A stretch of DNA of 64,000 nt from Oleiagrimonas sp963817755 (GTDB taxonomy: Bacteria; Pseudomonadota; Gammaproteobacteria; Xanthomonadales; Rhodanobacteraceae), in assembly GCA_963817755.1 (NCBI GenBank), contig CAWFPB010000003.1, positions 620,001 to 684,000 on the forward strand. The letters run 5' to 3'. This document shows, piece after piece, positions 1 through 9,800 of the stretch. The notes below the pieces were generated by a model that worked only from the letters and a program-made list of their open reading frames with translations, was not told where the DNA came from and searched no databases. Made by a program: the position numbers and the translations under genes. How positions within the stretch are numbered: position 1 is the stretch's first letter; each line of letters opens with the position of its first letter.

Positions 1-925
1 GCGTAACCGCGTGTCGCTGGGTCTGAAGCAGCTGGGCGACGACCCGTGGGTCAACATCTCCCGCCGCTACCCGGTCTCCAGCCGCCTGTTCGGCAAGGTC
101 TCCAACGTCACCGATTACGGCTGCTTCGTCGAGATCGAGCCGGGCGTGGAAGGCCTGGTGCACGTGTCCGAGATGGACTGGACCAACAAGAACGTCAACC
201 CGGCCAAGGTCGTGCAGGTCAGCGACGAGGTCGAGGTCATGGTCCTGGACGTCGACGAGGAGCGTCGCCGCATCTCGCTGGGCATCAAGCAGACCCAGTC
301 CAATCCGTGGGAAGCCTTCGCCGCCATGCACAAGAAGGGCGACAAGGTCTCCGGCGGCATCAAGTCGATCACCGACTTCGGCATCTTCGTGGGCCTGGAA
401 GGCGGTATCGACGGCCTGGTGCACCTGTCCGATATTTCCTGGCAGGCATCGGGTGAGGACCTGATCCGCGACTTCAAGAAGGGCGAGGAAGTCGAGGCGG
501 TGGTGCTGGCGGTCGACCCCGAGCGCGAGCGCATCAGCCTGGGCATCAAGCAGATGGAGCAGGATCCGTTCGGCCAGTTCATGGCCAACCATCCGCGTGG
601 CAGCATGGTCACGGGCACCGTCAAGGAAGTCGACGCCAAGGGTGCCGTGGTGGACCTGGGCGACGGCGTGGAGGCCTACCTGCGCGCCAACGATATCGCC
701 AAGGAGCGCATCGAGGACGCCACCCAGCACCTGAAGGTCGGCGACGAGGTCGAGGCCCGCTTCACCGGCATGGATCGTCGTGGCCGCATGCTGCAGATCT
801 CCATCCGGGCCAAGGACGAAGCCGAGCTGAAGGAAACCCTGGCCGACTACCAGGGATCGCAGGGCAGCACCACCAAACTGGGTGCCCTGTTGCAGGAGCA
901 GATGAACAAGCCCGATTCCGAGTAA
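1..925 (+). CDS. rpsA: 30S ribosomal protein S1, C-terminal part (5' end outside window)
   Basis: This is the C-terminal half of the mRNA-binding ribosomal protein S1. The reading frame is already open at base 2, so the start lies left of the window. About 307 residues are visible. They hold three consecutive S1/OB repeats, at roughly residues 20-95, 105-185 and 195-275 of the visible part, each with the GxVxxxxxxGxFVxL...GLVH pattern and the closing ISLGIKQ or similar phrase. S1 of this group normally has six repeats, so repeats 4-6 are seen. A GC-rich hairpin follows the stop and ihfB lies downstream, the same neighbour as in E. coli. Identity is certain; the length is not visible. Confidence 0.97.
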   Translation, partial: RNRVSLGLKQLGDDPWVNISRRYPVSSRLFGKVSNVTDYGCFVEIEPGVEGLVHVSEMDWTNKNVNPAKVVQVSDEVEVMVLDVDEERRRISLGIKQTQSNPWEAFAAMHKKGDKVSGGIKSITDFGIFVGLEGGIDGLVHLSDISWQASGEDLIRDFKKGEEVEAVVLAVDPERERISLGIKQMEQDPFGQFMANHPRGSMVTGTVKEVDAKGAVVDLGDGVEAYLRANDIAKERIEDATQHLKVGDEVEARFTGMDRRGRMLQISIRAKDEAELKETLADYQGSQGSTTKLGALLQEQMNKPDSE

Positions 926-934
926 GGAAGCGGT

Positions 935-970
935 GTGCGGGACGGCTTGTGCCGTCCCGCACGGTCTTGT
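935..970 (+). terminator. rpsA terminator hairpin
   Basis: A perfect 12-bp inverted repeat (GTGCGGGACGGC at 935-946, its complement at 951-962) with a TTGT loop starts 9 bases after the rpsA stop. It is followed by a short T-containing tail (GGTCTTGTT). It likely separates rpsA from ihfB. Confidence 0.75.
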
Positions 971-972
971 TG

Positions 973-991
973 AGGAATATGGGGTATTCCT
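973..991. promoter_or_regulatory. Short palindrome upstream of ihfB
   Basis: AGGAATA (973-979) and TATTCCT (985-991) form a perfect 7-bp inverted repeat around TGGGG, just after the rpsA terminator and 107 bases before ihfB. It could be a protein-binding operator or a small hairpin in the ihfB leader. Only the symmetry and position support it. Confidence 0.35.
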
Positions 992-1098
992 AGCGTGGCG
1001 TTGCAGACAAGTGGCACCACGTCAGGGGGAAGCAAGCAACCACGGCACGGCTTGACAGGGGAGCTGTACGGTCTGTGCACCAGGGAACTGCGGGTACC

Positions 1099-1389
1099 AT
1101 GACCAAATCCGAATTGATCGAAGCACTGGCACGCGGACAGACGCACCTTGCCTACAGCGACGTGGAGATGTCCGTGAAGGGTCTGCTCGAGCAGATGAGC
1201 CGTGCACTGGCCGAAGGCGACCGCATCGAAATCCGCGGCTTCGGCAGTTTTTCATTGCACTTCCGGCCGCCGCGCATGGGGCGCAATCCGAAGACCGGGG
1301 AAGCCGTGGCGCTTCCGGGCAAGCACGTCCCGCACTTCAAGCCCGGCAAGGAATTGCGCGAGCGGGTCAACAACGGCACCAAGGAGTAA
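1099..1389 (+). CDS. ihfB: Integration host factor, beta subunit
   Basis: Beta chain of the heterodimeric nucleoid protein IHF, which bends DNA sharply in recombination, replication and transcription. The 96-residue product matches the family length. It carries the GFGSF segment and the RxGRNPxTGE beta-arm tip, and it begins MTKSELIEAL as in other IhfB proteins. An in-frame GTG at 1075 would add eight residues that do not fit the family, so the ATG at 1099 is chosen. The rpsA-ihfB order is conserved widely in gammaproteobacteria. A perfect IHF consensus occurs later in this window at 50,286. Confidence 0.95.
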   Translation: MTKSELIEALARGQTHLAYSDVEMSVKGLLEQMSRALAEGDRIEIRGFGSFSLHFRPPRMGRNPKTGEAVALPGKHVPHFKPGKELRERVNNGTKE

Positions 1390-1453
1390 CCCGGCGCCCT
1401 CGAATTCCCCGCAACCTGTGCGAGGCAGCGCCAATCGGGTAAAGTCACTGCGC

Positions 1454-1711
1454 ATGCGCATCCTGATTCTCGTACTGCTGGTTGTATGCGTGGCCGCAGG
1501 GGTCGTCTTCGGCGCCCTGAATGCCGGTCTCGTCCCGTTCGATTTCGGTTTTGCCCGCCTGGATCTACCCAAGGGCGCAGCGTTGCTGGCCGCCCTGGTC
1601 CTTGGTTGGCTGCTCGGTGGCCTCACCGCGTGGTGGGGCATGCGCTCGAGCCGGTCGCATGAGCGCCGGGCGCGCTTGCGGCGTGGGCACAAGGACGCCA
1701 GGAACGCATGA
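1454..1711 (+). CDS. lapA: LapA-domain inner-membrane protein
   Basis: An 85-residue protein with two membrane helices (about 3-22 and 36-58) and a short basic C-terminal tail, matching the LapA/DUF1049 family. In E. coli LapA is encoded directly before LapB and supports lipopolysaccharide assembly. The stop codon overlaps the lapB start (ATGA), so the two are translationally coupled. The start at 1454 was chosen because it yields the complete two-helix protein; reading further upstream enters a different frame of ihfB. Function is taken from the family and gene order. Confidence 0.85.
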   Translation: MRILILVLLVVCVAAGVVFGALNAGLVPFDFGFARLDLPKGAALLAALVLGWLLGGLTAWWGMRSSRSHERRARLRRGHKDARNA

Positions 1712-2883
1712 ACCCGATCTACCTGTTGTTGTGCGCACTTCTGCCGGTGGCCTTCCTGAGCGGCTGGTGGATCGCGCGACGCACCGGTTCGCGCCGCTCG
1801 GGCGCCGAACGCCATGCGCTGTCCTCGGACTATTTCCGCGGACTGAACTACCTGCTCAACGAAGAACAGGACAAGGCCATCGAGGTCTTCCTGCGCCTGG
1901 CCGAGTACAACCGCGACACGGTCGAGACGCATCTGGCGCTGGGCAACCTTTTCCGGCGCCGAGGCGAGGTCGATCGTGCCATCCGCGTGCACCAGCACCT
2001 GGTGTCGCGTCCCAACCTGAGCGACGACATGAAGACCGTGGCGTTGCTCGAGCTGGGCGAGGACTACATGCGCGCCGGCCTGCTTGATCGCGCCGAGACC
2101 CTGTTCGCGGACCTGGCAGCCATGAACGCGCATGCCCCGTCGGCCTTGCGCCACCTGATCGCGATCTACCAGCACGAACGCGACTGGCACCAGGCCATCG
2201 ACCAGTCGCACCGACTGGAACAGATGACCGGCGTATCGCAATCGCACGATATTGCCCATTTCTATTGCGAATTGGCCGAGCAGGCCCGCCAGCACGGCGC
2301 CCTGGAAGAGGCGTCCGGGTATCTGAAAAAGGCATTCGGCCATGACGAGGCATGTGTTCGCGCCCACATGATCGAAGGCGCCATGCGCGCCTCCGAAGGC
2401 CAATACCGGCCCGCCATCGAAAGCTATCAACGTGCAGCCCGCTCCGACCTGGCCTTCGTGCCCGAGATCCTGCCGCCTTTGCTCGACTGTTACGCGCGTT
2501 CCGGGGAGATGGAACAGGCCGAACGTTTTCTCGAGGAGGTCATCGAGCGCTACCACGGCATTTCGCCGGTACTGGCTCTCACGCGGATCTACCGCGAACG
2601 CAATGGGGAACATGCGGCGGTCGATTTCCTGACCGCACAATTGCGCATGCGACCTTCGGTGCGCGGCCTGATGGCCCTGATCGATGCCACCATGGACAAG
2701 GTCTCGGGTGAGGCTCGCGCCAATTTCCTGATCCTGCGCGACCTGACCCGCAAACTGCTTGAAGGCCAGGCCATGTACCGCTGCAGCCAGTGCGGCTTCG
2801 GCGCCAAGGCACATCACTGGCAGTGCCCGAGCTGCAAGAACTGGTCCACGCTCCTGCCGATCCTCGGCGTGGCCAACGAATGA
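1708..2883 (+). CDS. lapB: LPS assembly protein LapB (YciM), TPR protein with rubredoxin-like C-terminus
   Basis: LapB is an inner-membrane-anchored TPR protein that couples lipopolysaccharide supply to demand, in E. coli by directing FtsH to degrade LpxC. The 391-residue product has an N-terminal membrane helix (about 3-22), a long run of TPR helices (about 35-340) and a C-terminal zinc module with two CxxC pairs (Cys359/362 and Cys373/376). All these features and the length fit LapB. It overlaps lapA upstream and the next glycosyltransferase gene downstream by 4 bases each, so it is the second gene of an envelope operon. Confidence 0.95.
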   Translation: MNPIYLLLCALLPVAFLSGWWIARRTGSRRSGAERHALSSDYFRGLNYLLNEEQDKAIEVFLRLAEYNRDTVETHLALGNLFRRRGEVDRAIRVHQHLVSRPNLSDDMKTVALLELGEDYMRAGLLDRAETLFADLAAMNAHAPSALRHLIAIYQHERDWHQAIDQSHRLEQMTGVSQSHDIAHFYCELAEQARQHGALEEASGYLKKAFGHDEACVRAHMIEGAMRASEGQYRPAIESYQRAARSDLAFVPEILPPLLDCYARSGEMEQAERFLEEVIERYHGISPVLALTRIYRERNGEHAAVDFLTAQLRMRPSVRGLMALIDATMDKVSGEARANFLILRDLTRKLLEGQAMYRCSQCGFGAKAHHWQCPSCKNWSTLLPILGVANE

Positions 2884-3926
2884 CGGCTTTGCCTGAAAGC
2901 GACATTCTCGCCAGGGTGGGCCTGGTCGTTTCCGCGGCCCTGATCACGGCGATGCTGGCGACCGGCCTGATGCTAGGTTTTGCCCGGCGCAAGGGCATGC
3001 TCGATGTCCCCGGGCGGCGGCGGTCGCATCACGCGCCGACCCCGCGGGGCGGTGGCGTGGGGCTGGTCGCCGGTGCTTTCGCGGGTATATGGCTGGCCTT
3101 GCACGGCCAGCTCCATCCCGCACACCTGCTGGTCGTGCTGTTGGCGGCGGGACTGATGGTCGCGGCGGTCGGCTGGCTCGACGATCTTCGCGGCCTTCCG
3201 GCCTGGCCGCGACTGCTTACCCATCTGATGGCCTCCGCGGCCTTTTCCCTGGTCCTGACCCTGGCGGCCGGCTGGCCTGTCTGGGTCGTCCTGCCGTTGA
3301 TGCTCGCCGGGACTTGGAGCATCAATCTGCACAATTTCATGGACGGGATCGACAGTATCCTGGGACTGCAGCTGGTTTTCGTCGGCCTCGCCAGTGCAGC
3401 CCTTTGCCTGTTGCAGGGCTACGCCGTCCTGGCCACGGCCAACCTGGCGCTGTCCGCTGCCGCTACCGGATTTCTGGTGTTCAACCTGCCGCCGGCACGC
3501 ATATTCATGGGGGACGTCGGAAGCGGAACGGCCGGCCTGCTGGTATTCATGCTCGGCGCGCTATGGTGTGCCGACGATGTGCATGCGGTGTGGGCATTGC
3601 TGGTCCTGCATGCCGCCTTTGCCACCGATGCCGGACTCACGCTTGCGTCGCGCATGCTGCGCGGTCGACGTTGGTACACTGCGCATCGCGAACATCTGTA
3701 TCAATGGCTGGTTCGCCGCGGCCATGCACACGGACAGACGGCATGCCTCTACCTGATCTACAACCTGCTGGTTCTTGCCCCGCTGGCTTGGCTGGCCATG
3801 CGCTGGCCCGGACAAGGTCCGTGGCTTTGCCTGGCGGCCTACCTGGTCACGGCCGCGACATGGACCTTCGCAAGGTATCGATGCCTGCACCGAATACGGA
3901 AACGAGAACGGCATGCGCCCGCGTAG
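2880..3926 (+). CDS. MraY/WecA-family undecaprenyl-phosphate sugar-1-phosphate transferase (WbpL-like)
   Basis: A 348-residue polytopic membrane enzyme that should transfer a sugar-1-phosphate, probably an N-acetylhexosamine, from UDP-sugar to undecaprenyl phosphate, the first step of O-antigen or exopolysaccharide units. Family landmarks are present: the RRSHHAPTPRGGG segment near residues 40-55, NFMDGIDS, and FMGDVGSGTAG. Some ten hydrophobic helices span the chain. The start codon overlaps the lapB stop. A WbpM-like dehydratase follows, which makes a WbpL-type role more likely than MraY of peptidoglycan. Substrate specificity cannot be read from sequence. Confidence 0.88.
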   Translation: MTALPESDILARVGLVVSAALITAMLATGLMLGFARRKGMLDVPGRRRSHHAPTPRGGGVGLVAGAFAGIWLALHGQLHPAHLLVVLLAAGLMVAAVGWLDDLRGLPAWPRLLTHLMASAAFSLVLTLAAGWPVWVVLPLMLAGTWSINLHNFMDGIDSILGLQLVFVGLASAALCLLQGYAVLATANLALSAAATGFLVFNLPPARIFMGDVGSGTAGLLVFMLGALWCADDVHAVWALLVLHAAFATDAGLTLASRMLRGRRWYTAHREHLYQWLVRRGHAHGQTACLYLIYNLLVLAPLAWLAMRWPGQGPWLCLAAYLVTAATWTFARYRCLHRIRKRERHAPA

Positions 3927-5814
3927 GCTGATCGGCATCCTTCATCCGCGATTGGCCGTGGTGGTGCACGACCTGGCCATGGTGGCGTTCGCCTGGTGGC
4001 TGGCGAAGATTCTGCGCTACACGCTCATGCAGACCGGCGTGGCCGATTTCCTGCCGCTGGAATTTCCGCTGGTACTGGCCGTACAGGGGAGCGTGTTCGC
4101 GTGGACCGGGCTGTACAAGGGTTTGTGGCGTTTCGCCAGCCTTCCGGATCTGTGGAACATTGTGCGTGCCTGTCTGGTGGGCACGCTTGGGATCGGCCTC
4201 GTGCTGTTCCTGTACAGCCGGCTCGAAGGCGTGCCGCGTTCGATGTTCGTCCTGTACCCGATCGTGTTGTCGGTCCTTCTTGGCGGCCCCCGGCTGGCCT
4301 ACCGGTTCTGGAAGGACAGCCGCATCGACCTGTTCGCCTCGCGCCAGAGCCGGCGGGTCATCGTCATCGGCGCCGGACGGGCGGGCGAGACGCTGGCCCG
4401 CGACTTGCGTCGGGACCTGCGTTACCAGCTGGTCGGATTCGTCGACGACGACGCCGCGCTGCGCGGCGCCCGGGTCCAGGGAGCTCCGGTGCTGGGCGTG
4501 ATCGACCAGTTGCCGCGGCTGGCGGGGGAAGTGGCCGCGCAGATGCTGCTGATTGCGCTTCCGGGCGCCAGTACGGCGCAGATGCGGCGCGTGGTCGATC
4601 TGTGCCAGGAATCGGGCGTGCCGTTCCGCACCGTGCCGCGCCTGGACGATGTGGTCGCCGGACGGGCCCAGTTCAATCAGATCAAGGAAGTGGCCATCGA
4701 GGACCTGCTCGGTCGCGACAGCGTGGAACTGGACTGGACCGCGATTCGAACCGGCATCAGCGGACGCAGCGTGCTGGTCACCGGCGGCGGCGGATCCATC
4801 GGCGCCGAACTGTGTCGGCAGGTTGCGCGTCTGGGCGCCGGGGCACTGGTCATCGTCGAGAACTGCGAATACAACCTCTACCGCATCGAGCGTGAACTGC
4901 GGGCGCAATACCCGGACTTGGTCCTGGAAGCCTGCCTGATCGATGCCGGCGATCGCGCCGCCATGGAAGAGCTGTTCGGCCGCCACCGTCCGCAGATCGT
5001 CTTCCATGCCGCGGCCTACAAGCACGTGCCGTTGCTGCAGGGACAGTTGCGTGAAGCGGTGCGCAACAACGTGCTGGCCACGCGCGTGGCTGCCGAAGTC
5101 GCCGAGGCGAACGAATGCGAGCGATTCGTGCTGATCTCGACCGACAAGGCGGTCAACCCGACCAGCGTCATGGGCGCCTGCAAGCGCGTGGCCGAAATCC
5201 TTTGCCAGAACTTCTCGCGCCAGTCCCGGACCACCCATTTCGTAACCGTGCGATTCGGCAACGTGCTCGATTCGGCGGGTTCCGTCGTGCCACTTTTCCG
5301 CGAGCAGATCCAGGCGGGTGGGCCGGTGACCGTGACCCATCCAGAGATCTCGCGCTATTTCATGACCATTCCCGAGGCCTGCCAGCTCATCCTGCAGGCT
5401 TCGGCACTGGGGAAGGGCGGCGAGATCTTCGCCCTGGACATGGGAGAACCGGTCCGCATCCGCGACCTGGCCGAGCAGATGATCCGTCTTGCCGGCAAGC
5501 AACCCGGGACGGACATTCCCATGATCTTCACCGGACTGCGTCCGGGCGAGAAACTGTTCGAGGAACTGTTCGACGCGCGCGAGGAATACAGCGCCACCAC
5601 CCACGCCAAGATCTTCCTGGCACGATCGCGCCAGGTCGCATGGGATCTGCTGTGCACGCAACTCGACCAGCTCGGGGATGCGGTACGGTCATGCGACGGG
5701 GACGCCATGCAGGAACTCATATCGCGCCTGTTGCCGGCGTTCCGATGGAATGCAGTGCAAGAAACCGGGGATGTGGTACTGCTGCATCCCACCGACAATG
5801 AAGGAGCCGCATGA
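3913..5814 (+). CDS. WbpM/CapD-type UDP-sugar 4,6-dehydratase, membrane-anchored
   Basis: A 633-residue polysaccharide biosynthesis protein of the WbpM/FlaA1/CapD family, expected to convert UDP-GlcNAc to its 4-keto-6-deoxy form for O-antigen or capsule sugars. The N-terminus has about four membrane helices, then a first Rossmann-like fold (GAGRAGETLA), then the catalytic short-chain dehydrogenase domain with GGGGSIGAEL. The active-site region reads TDKAVNPTSVMGACK, where Met replaces the usual catalytic Tyr of SDR enzymes, the SMK variant typical of the large membrane WbpM group. The start at 3913 overlaps the previous gene by 14 bases; the next gene galU overlaps by 4. Confidence 0.93.
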   Translation: MRPRRLIGILHPRLAVVVHDLAMVAFAWWLAKILRYTLMQTGVADFLPLEFPLVLAVQGSVFAWTGLYKGLWRFASLPDLWNIVRACLVGTLGIGLVLFLYSRLEGVPRSMFVLYPIVLSVLLGGPRLAYRFWKDSRIDLFASRQSRRVIVIGAGRAGETLARDLRRDLRYQLVGFVDDDAALRGARVQGAPVLGVIDQLPRLAGEVAAQMLLIALPGASTAQMRRVVDLCQESGVPFRTVPRLDDVVAGRAQFNQIKEVAIEDLLGRDSVELDWTAIRTGISGRSVLVTGGGGSIGAELCRQVARLGAGALVIVENCEYNLYRIERELRAQYPDLVLEACLIDAGDRAAMEELFGRHRPQIVFHAAAYKHVPLLQGQLREAVRNNVLATRVAAEVAEANECERFVLISTDKAVNPTSVMGACKRVAEILCQNFSRQSRTTHFVTVRFGNVLDSAGSVVPLFREQIQAGGPVTVTHPEISRYFMTIPEACQLILQASALGKGGEIFALDMGEPVRIRDLAEQMIRLAGKQPGTDIPMIFTGLRPGEKLFEELFDAREEYSATTHAKIFLARSRQVAWDLLCTQLDQLGDAVRSCDGDAMQELISRLLPAFRWNAVQETGDVVLLHPTDNEGAA

Positions 5815-6686
5815 GCAACCGTCTGCGAAAAGTCGTCTTTCCGGTGGCCGGACTGGGCACGCGTTTCCTGCCAGCGACCAAGGCCGTGGCCAAGGAAATG
5901 CTCCCGGTCCTGGACCGGCCGCTGATCCAGTACGCCGTCGACGAGGCGGTCGATGCCGGTGCGGACACCTTGATCTTCGTCACCAACCGCTACAAGCATG
6001 CCATCGCCGACTACTTCGACAAGGCCTACGAACTGGAATCGAAGCTGGCCAAGAAGGGCAAGGACGAGCTGCTGGCCATGGTCCAGGGTACCTTGCCGCG
6101 GCATGTCCGGGCCGTGTTCGTGACCCAGCCGGAGGCCCTCGGCCTGGGCCATGCCGTGTTGTGCGCGCGCCCCGTGGTCGGCGACGAGCCGTTCGGCGTG
6201 ATGCTGCCCGACGACCTCATCCTCAACGAGGATGGTCCCGGTGCCTTGAGGCAGATGGCCGATGCCGCCATGGCCAGCGATGCCGGGGTCATCGCGGTGG
6301 AAGAGGTGCCGCACGAGAACACCGACAAGTACGGCATCGTGGCCACTGGCGAAATCATCGATGAGCATGCCGCGGCGATCACCCACATGGTCGAGAAGCC
6401 GCACCCCGACGACGCACCCAGCAATCTCGGCGTGGTGGGTCGTTACGTGTTGCCCGGTCGCATCTTCGAACTGCTCGAACAGACCCGACCCGGAAGCGGC
6501 GGCGAGATCCAGCTGACCGATGCCATCGAGGGGCTTTTGCACCAGCAGCAGGTCCTGGCCTACCGGTTCCAGGGACGGCGATTCGACTGCGGCAACAAGC
6601 TCGGCCTGGTACGTGCCACCCTGCACCTGGCCATGCGCGACCCGGAACTGGCTCCGGCCGTGCACGAGGCCGCACGAACGGTCTGA
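5811..6686 (+). CDS. galU: UTP-glucose-1-phosphate uridylyltransferase
   Basis: GalU makes UDP-glucose from UTP and glucose-1-phosphate, feeding LPS, exopolysaccharide and glycogen-type pathways in the cytoplasm. The 291-residue product has the nucleotidyltransferase signature GLGTRFLPATK near residues 16-26, followed by EMLPVLDRP, and the downstream VEKPHPDDAPSNLGVVGRY block typical of bacterial GalU. The ATGA overlap with the dehydratase gene shows it belongs to the same operon, of which it is the last gene. Confidence 0.95.
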   Translation: MSNRLRKVVFPVAGLGTRFLPATKAVAKEMLPVLDRPLIQYAVDEAVDAGADTLIFVTNRYKHAIADYFDKAYELESKLAKKGKDELLAMVQGTLPRHVRAVFVTQPEALGLGHAVLCARPVVGDEPFGVMLPDDLILNEDGPGALRQMADAAMASDAGVIAVEEVPHENTDKYGIVATGEIIDEHAAAITHMVEKPHPDDAPSNLGVVGRYVLPGRIFELLEQTRPGSGGEIQLTDAIEGLLHQQQVLAYRFQGRRFDCGNKLGLVRATLHLAMRDPELAPAVHEAARTV

Positions 6687-6709
6687 CCAACGAGGCATGA
6701 TTTCCGTGC

Positions 6710-6727
6710 CGCCGCGTGTCCGCGGCG
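6710..6727 (+). terminator. Hairpin after galU, possible terminator
   Basis: CGCCGCG (6710-6716) and CGCGGCG (6721-6727) form a 7-bp stem with a TGTC loop, 23 bases after the galU stop. There is no T run, so an intrinsic terminator is uncertain. A second perfect stem (ACGGCGG/CCGCCGT, 6832-6850) lies 31 bases before the next gene. Confidence 0.35.
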
Positions 6728-6881
6728 TGCCAGATTCGTGCCCGCAACCTGCCATGTACGTCGTGCAGGATGATGGGGGATGCAGGTTGCCTCCATGCGC
6801 CGGGTCCGGTGCGTGGAGTGGAAATCCTGGAACGGCGGCAGAACCGCCGTACTGGACAGGCCAGAGGAAGGGGACCGTCGA

Positions 6882-9800
6882 ATGGATCTGTTGCGTTTCG
6901 TCGTGCTGTTGCCGTTGCGCCTGTTGCGCCAGGTCCTGCGCATCGCCGGATGGCTGCTGCAGCCCCTGGTCGGCCGGATCCAATGGACCGCTCCTTCCTG
7001 GGCCCGTGCCGCCCGACGCCGTCCGCGCCGGGCGCTGGGCCTGGTCGCCACCCTGGCCGGTATCACCCTGGCCGGCTGGTACGCCGGCTACTGGTACATC
7101 CATCGCCCCCGTCCGCCACAGCCTCCGCGTGTCCAATGGTCCGTGAACGCGCCGGTGCCATCCACATGGGAGCACGACGCGGACCAGGGGGGCGACCAAC
7201 AGGTCGTGCACCCGCTGGTGCTGCATTTCACCGCGTCGGCTGCACCGATCCGGGCGCTGGGCGGCGGGACCGTCCCCGAAGGCATCACCATGCGCCCTGC
7301 GCAGGCCGGGCAGTGGCACTGGATCAACGATCGCACCCTGCAATTCAAGCCGCAGGGGCCGTGGGCGGTCGGCACCCGCTACACGGTCGATTTCGACGTG
7401 CACAAGGCCTTCGCCGCGCACGTGCGCATGGCCCGGGATCATTTCGCCTTCGCCACCCAGGCCTTCCGGATCCGCATGGACGACGGCACGTTCCACCAGG
7501 ATCCGCAGCACGTGAAGGACAAGTCCGTGCTGGTGCCCCTGCATTTCAACTACCCGGTGGATCCGGCAAGCCTGGAACGCAATATCCGCCTGCACCTGCT
7601 CGGCCGGGACGGCAAGCCCGTACGCACGCTGCAATTCAGCGTGACCTATGGCCCGCACAAGCTGCTCGCCTGGATCCATTCCGAACGCCTGGCCCTTCCG
7701 CAGGACCCCGGTCGCGTGCGTGCCAGGATCGACGACGGCGTGCGTGCAGCGCGGGGAGGCGATGCATTCGCACATGCATTGCATGCCGACATCAAGGTCC
7801 CCGGACTGTACAGCCTCGAGGTGCAGCGTCTTTCGACCGCAGTGGCCGACGGAACCGACCATCGGCCCCGCCAGGTCCTGGTGATGCAGGTCAACGGTCG
7901 CGTGCGCGGAGGCGACCTGGCCGATCGCGTGCACGCCTGGATCCTGCCGTTGCACCGCAAGCCGGGCACGGACCGTGACCGGCCGCCGGCCTACTGGGAC
8001 ACCGCCCGGGTCGGACAGGACGTGCTCGAGCGCGCCACCCCGTTGCATCTGTCCCTGAACCCCACCGCGAACGACTATGCGTCCCTGCAGAGTTTCGCCT
8101 TCAAGGTCGAACCGGGCCGCCAGATCTACCTGCGCATCGATCGCGGCCTGACGTCCTTCGGCGGCTACGTGATGGGCCGGCCGCTGGTGCGTATCCTGCG
8201 CGCACCGGACTATCCGAAGATGCTGCGCTTCGTCGCCAAGGGTTCGCTGCTGTCGTTGAGCGGCAGCAAGCGCCTGTCCATCGTCGAACGCAACATGCCG
8301 GGGATGCGCCTGCAGATCGGGCGCGTTCTGCCCGACCAACTGCAGCACCTGGCCAGCCTCAACCAGGGCAGCTTCAGCCACCCGGACATGCCCTACGACT
8401 TCGACGAGGATCGCATCGTCGAGCGCAAGCGCATCACGCGGACCTTCGCCCACGGCGATCCCGGCAAGCCGCAGTACACCGGCATCGACCTGGGCCCGTA
8501 CCTGAAGGCCGGCGGGCAGGGCGTGTTCGTGCTGAGACTGTACGGCTACGATCCCGCGGCGGCGCACCGCAGCGCCGTCTTCGCGGCCCGCAACCGGCAA
8601 CGCATGCACCAGGGGCGGGCGCCCGCGAACGGTGCCTCGACCGCGGCGCCCGCGCCACCGCAGGCCACGCCCGCGGACGGGCGCGGATCCTTGCGCGACA
8701 GCCGGCTCATCGTCATCACCGACCTGGGCCTGATCGTCAAGCGCGCGCTGGACGGCAGCCAGGACGTGTTCGTGCAGTCGATCCGCAGCGGACGGCCGGT
8801 CGCGCAGGCGAAGGTCTCCGTGCTCGCGGTCAACGGCCAGACCCTGTACTCGCATTCGACCGGTGCCGACGGTGTCGTGCATTTCCCCTCGCTGAAAGGA
8901 TTGCGCGAGGAAAAGCGACCGGCGATGTACGTGGTCACCCATGACGGCGACCTGTCGTTCCTGCCGATCGGCAAGACCGACCGCAACCTGGACTATTCGC
9001 GCTTCGACGTCGGCGGCGAGGTCAACGCGGCCCATCGCGGCTCGCTGTCCGGGTACCTGTTCTCCGACCGCGGGCTGTACCGCCCCGGCAACACCTTCCA
9101 CATCGGCGTGATCGTGCGCGCGGCCGACTGGTCGCGCAGCGTCGCCGGCATGCCCCTGGAGGCCGACATCGTCGACCCGCGCGGCGTGACGGTGAAGCGC
9201 GTGCCCCTGCAGATGGACGCCAGCGGCTTCACGGATCTGTCCTACACCCCTTCCGAGACCGCGCCGACCGGGGCCTGGAACGTCAACCTGCGCATCGTGC
9301 GCGACGGCCATGCCGATACCCAGATCGGCACCACCACGGTGCAGGTGAAGGAGTTCCAACCCGACCGCATGAAGGTCAGCGCGCAACTGTCGGCCCATGT
9401 CGACCAGGGCTGGGTCAAGCCCGACCAGCTCAAGGCACGGGTCGAGGCGCGCAACCTGTTCGGCACGCCGGCCGCCGATCGCCGCGTCGAGGCCTCGCTC
9501 ACCCTGCGCCCGGCCTGGCCGTCCTTCCGCCGCTGGCCCGGCTACCACTTCTACGACATCCATCGTGCCCGGCGCGGCTACCAGCAGACGTTGCAGGACG
9601 GGCGCACCGATGCCAGCGGGCACGCGTCGTTCGACCTGGGCCTGGACCAGTACGCCGATGCCACCTACCAGCTGTATTTCCTGTCCCGCGTGCACGAGGC
9701 TGCCGGCGGACGCAGCGTGGCGGCAGCCACCAGCGCGCTGGTGTCGAGCAATGACTGGCTGGTCGGATACAAGAGCGAGGACGATCTCGGCTATGTCAGC

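Noticed and set aside
1052..1080. Perfect TTGACA before ihfB
   Set aside because: No acceptable -10 lies 15-19 bases downstream (GTGCAC or similar), so a promoter is not supported.
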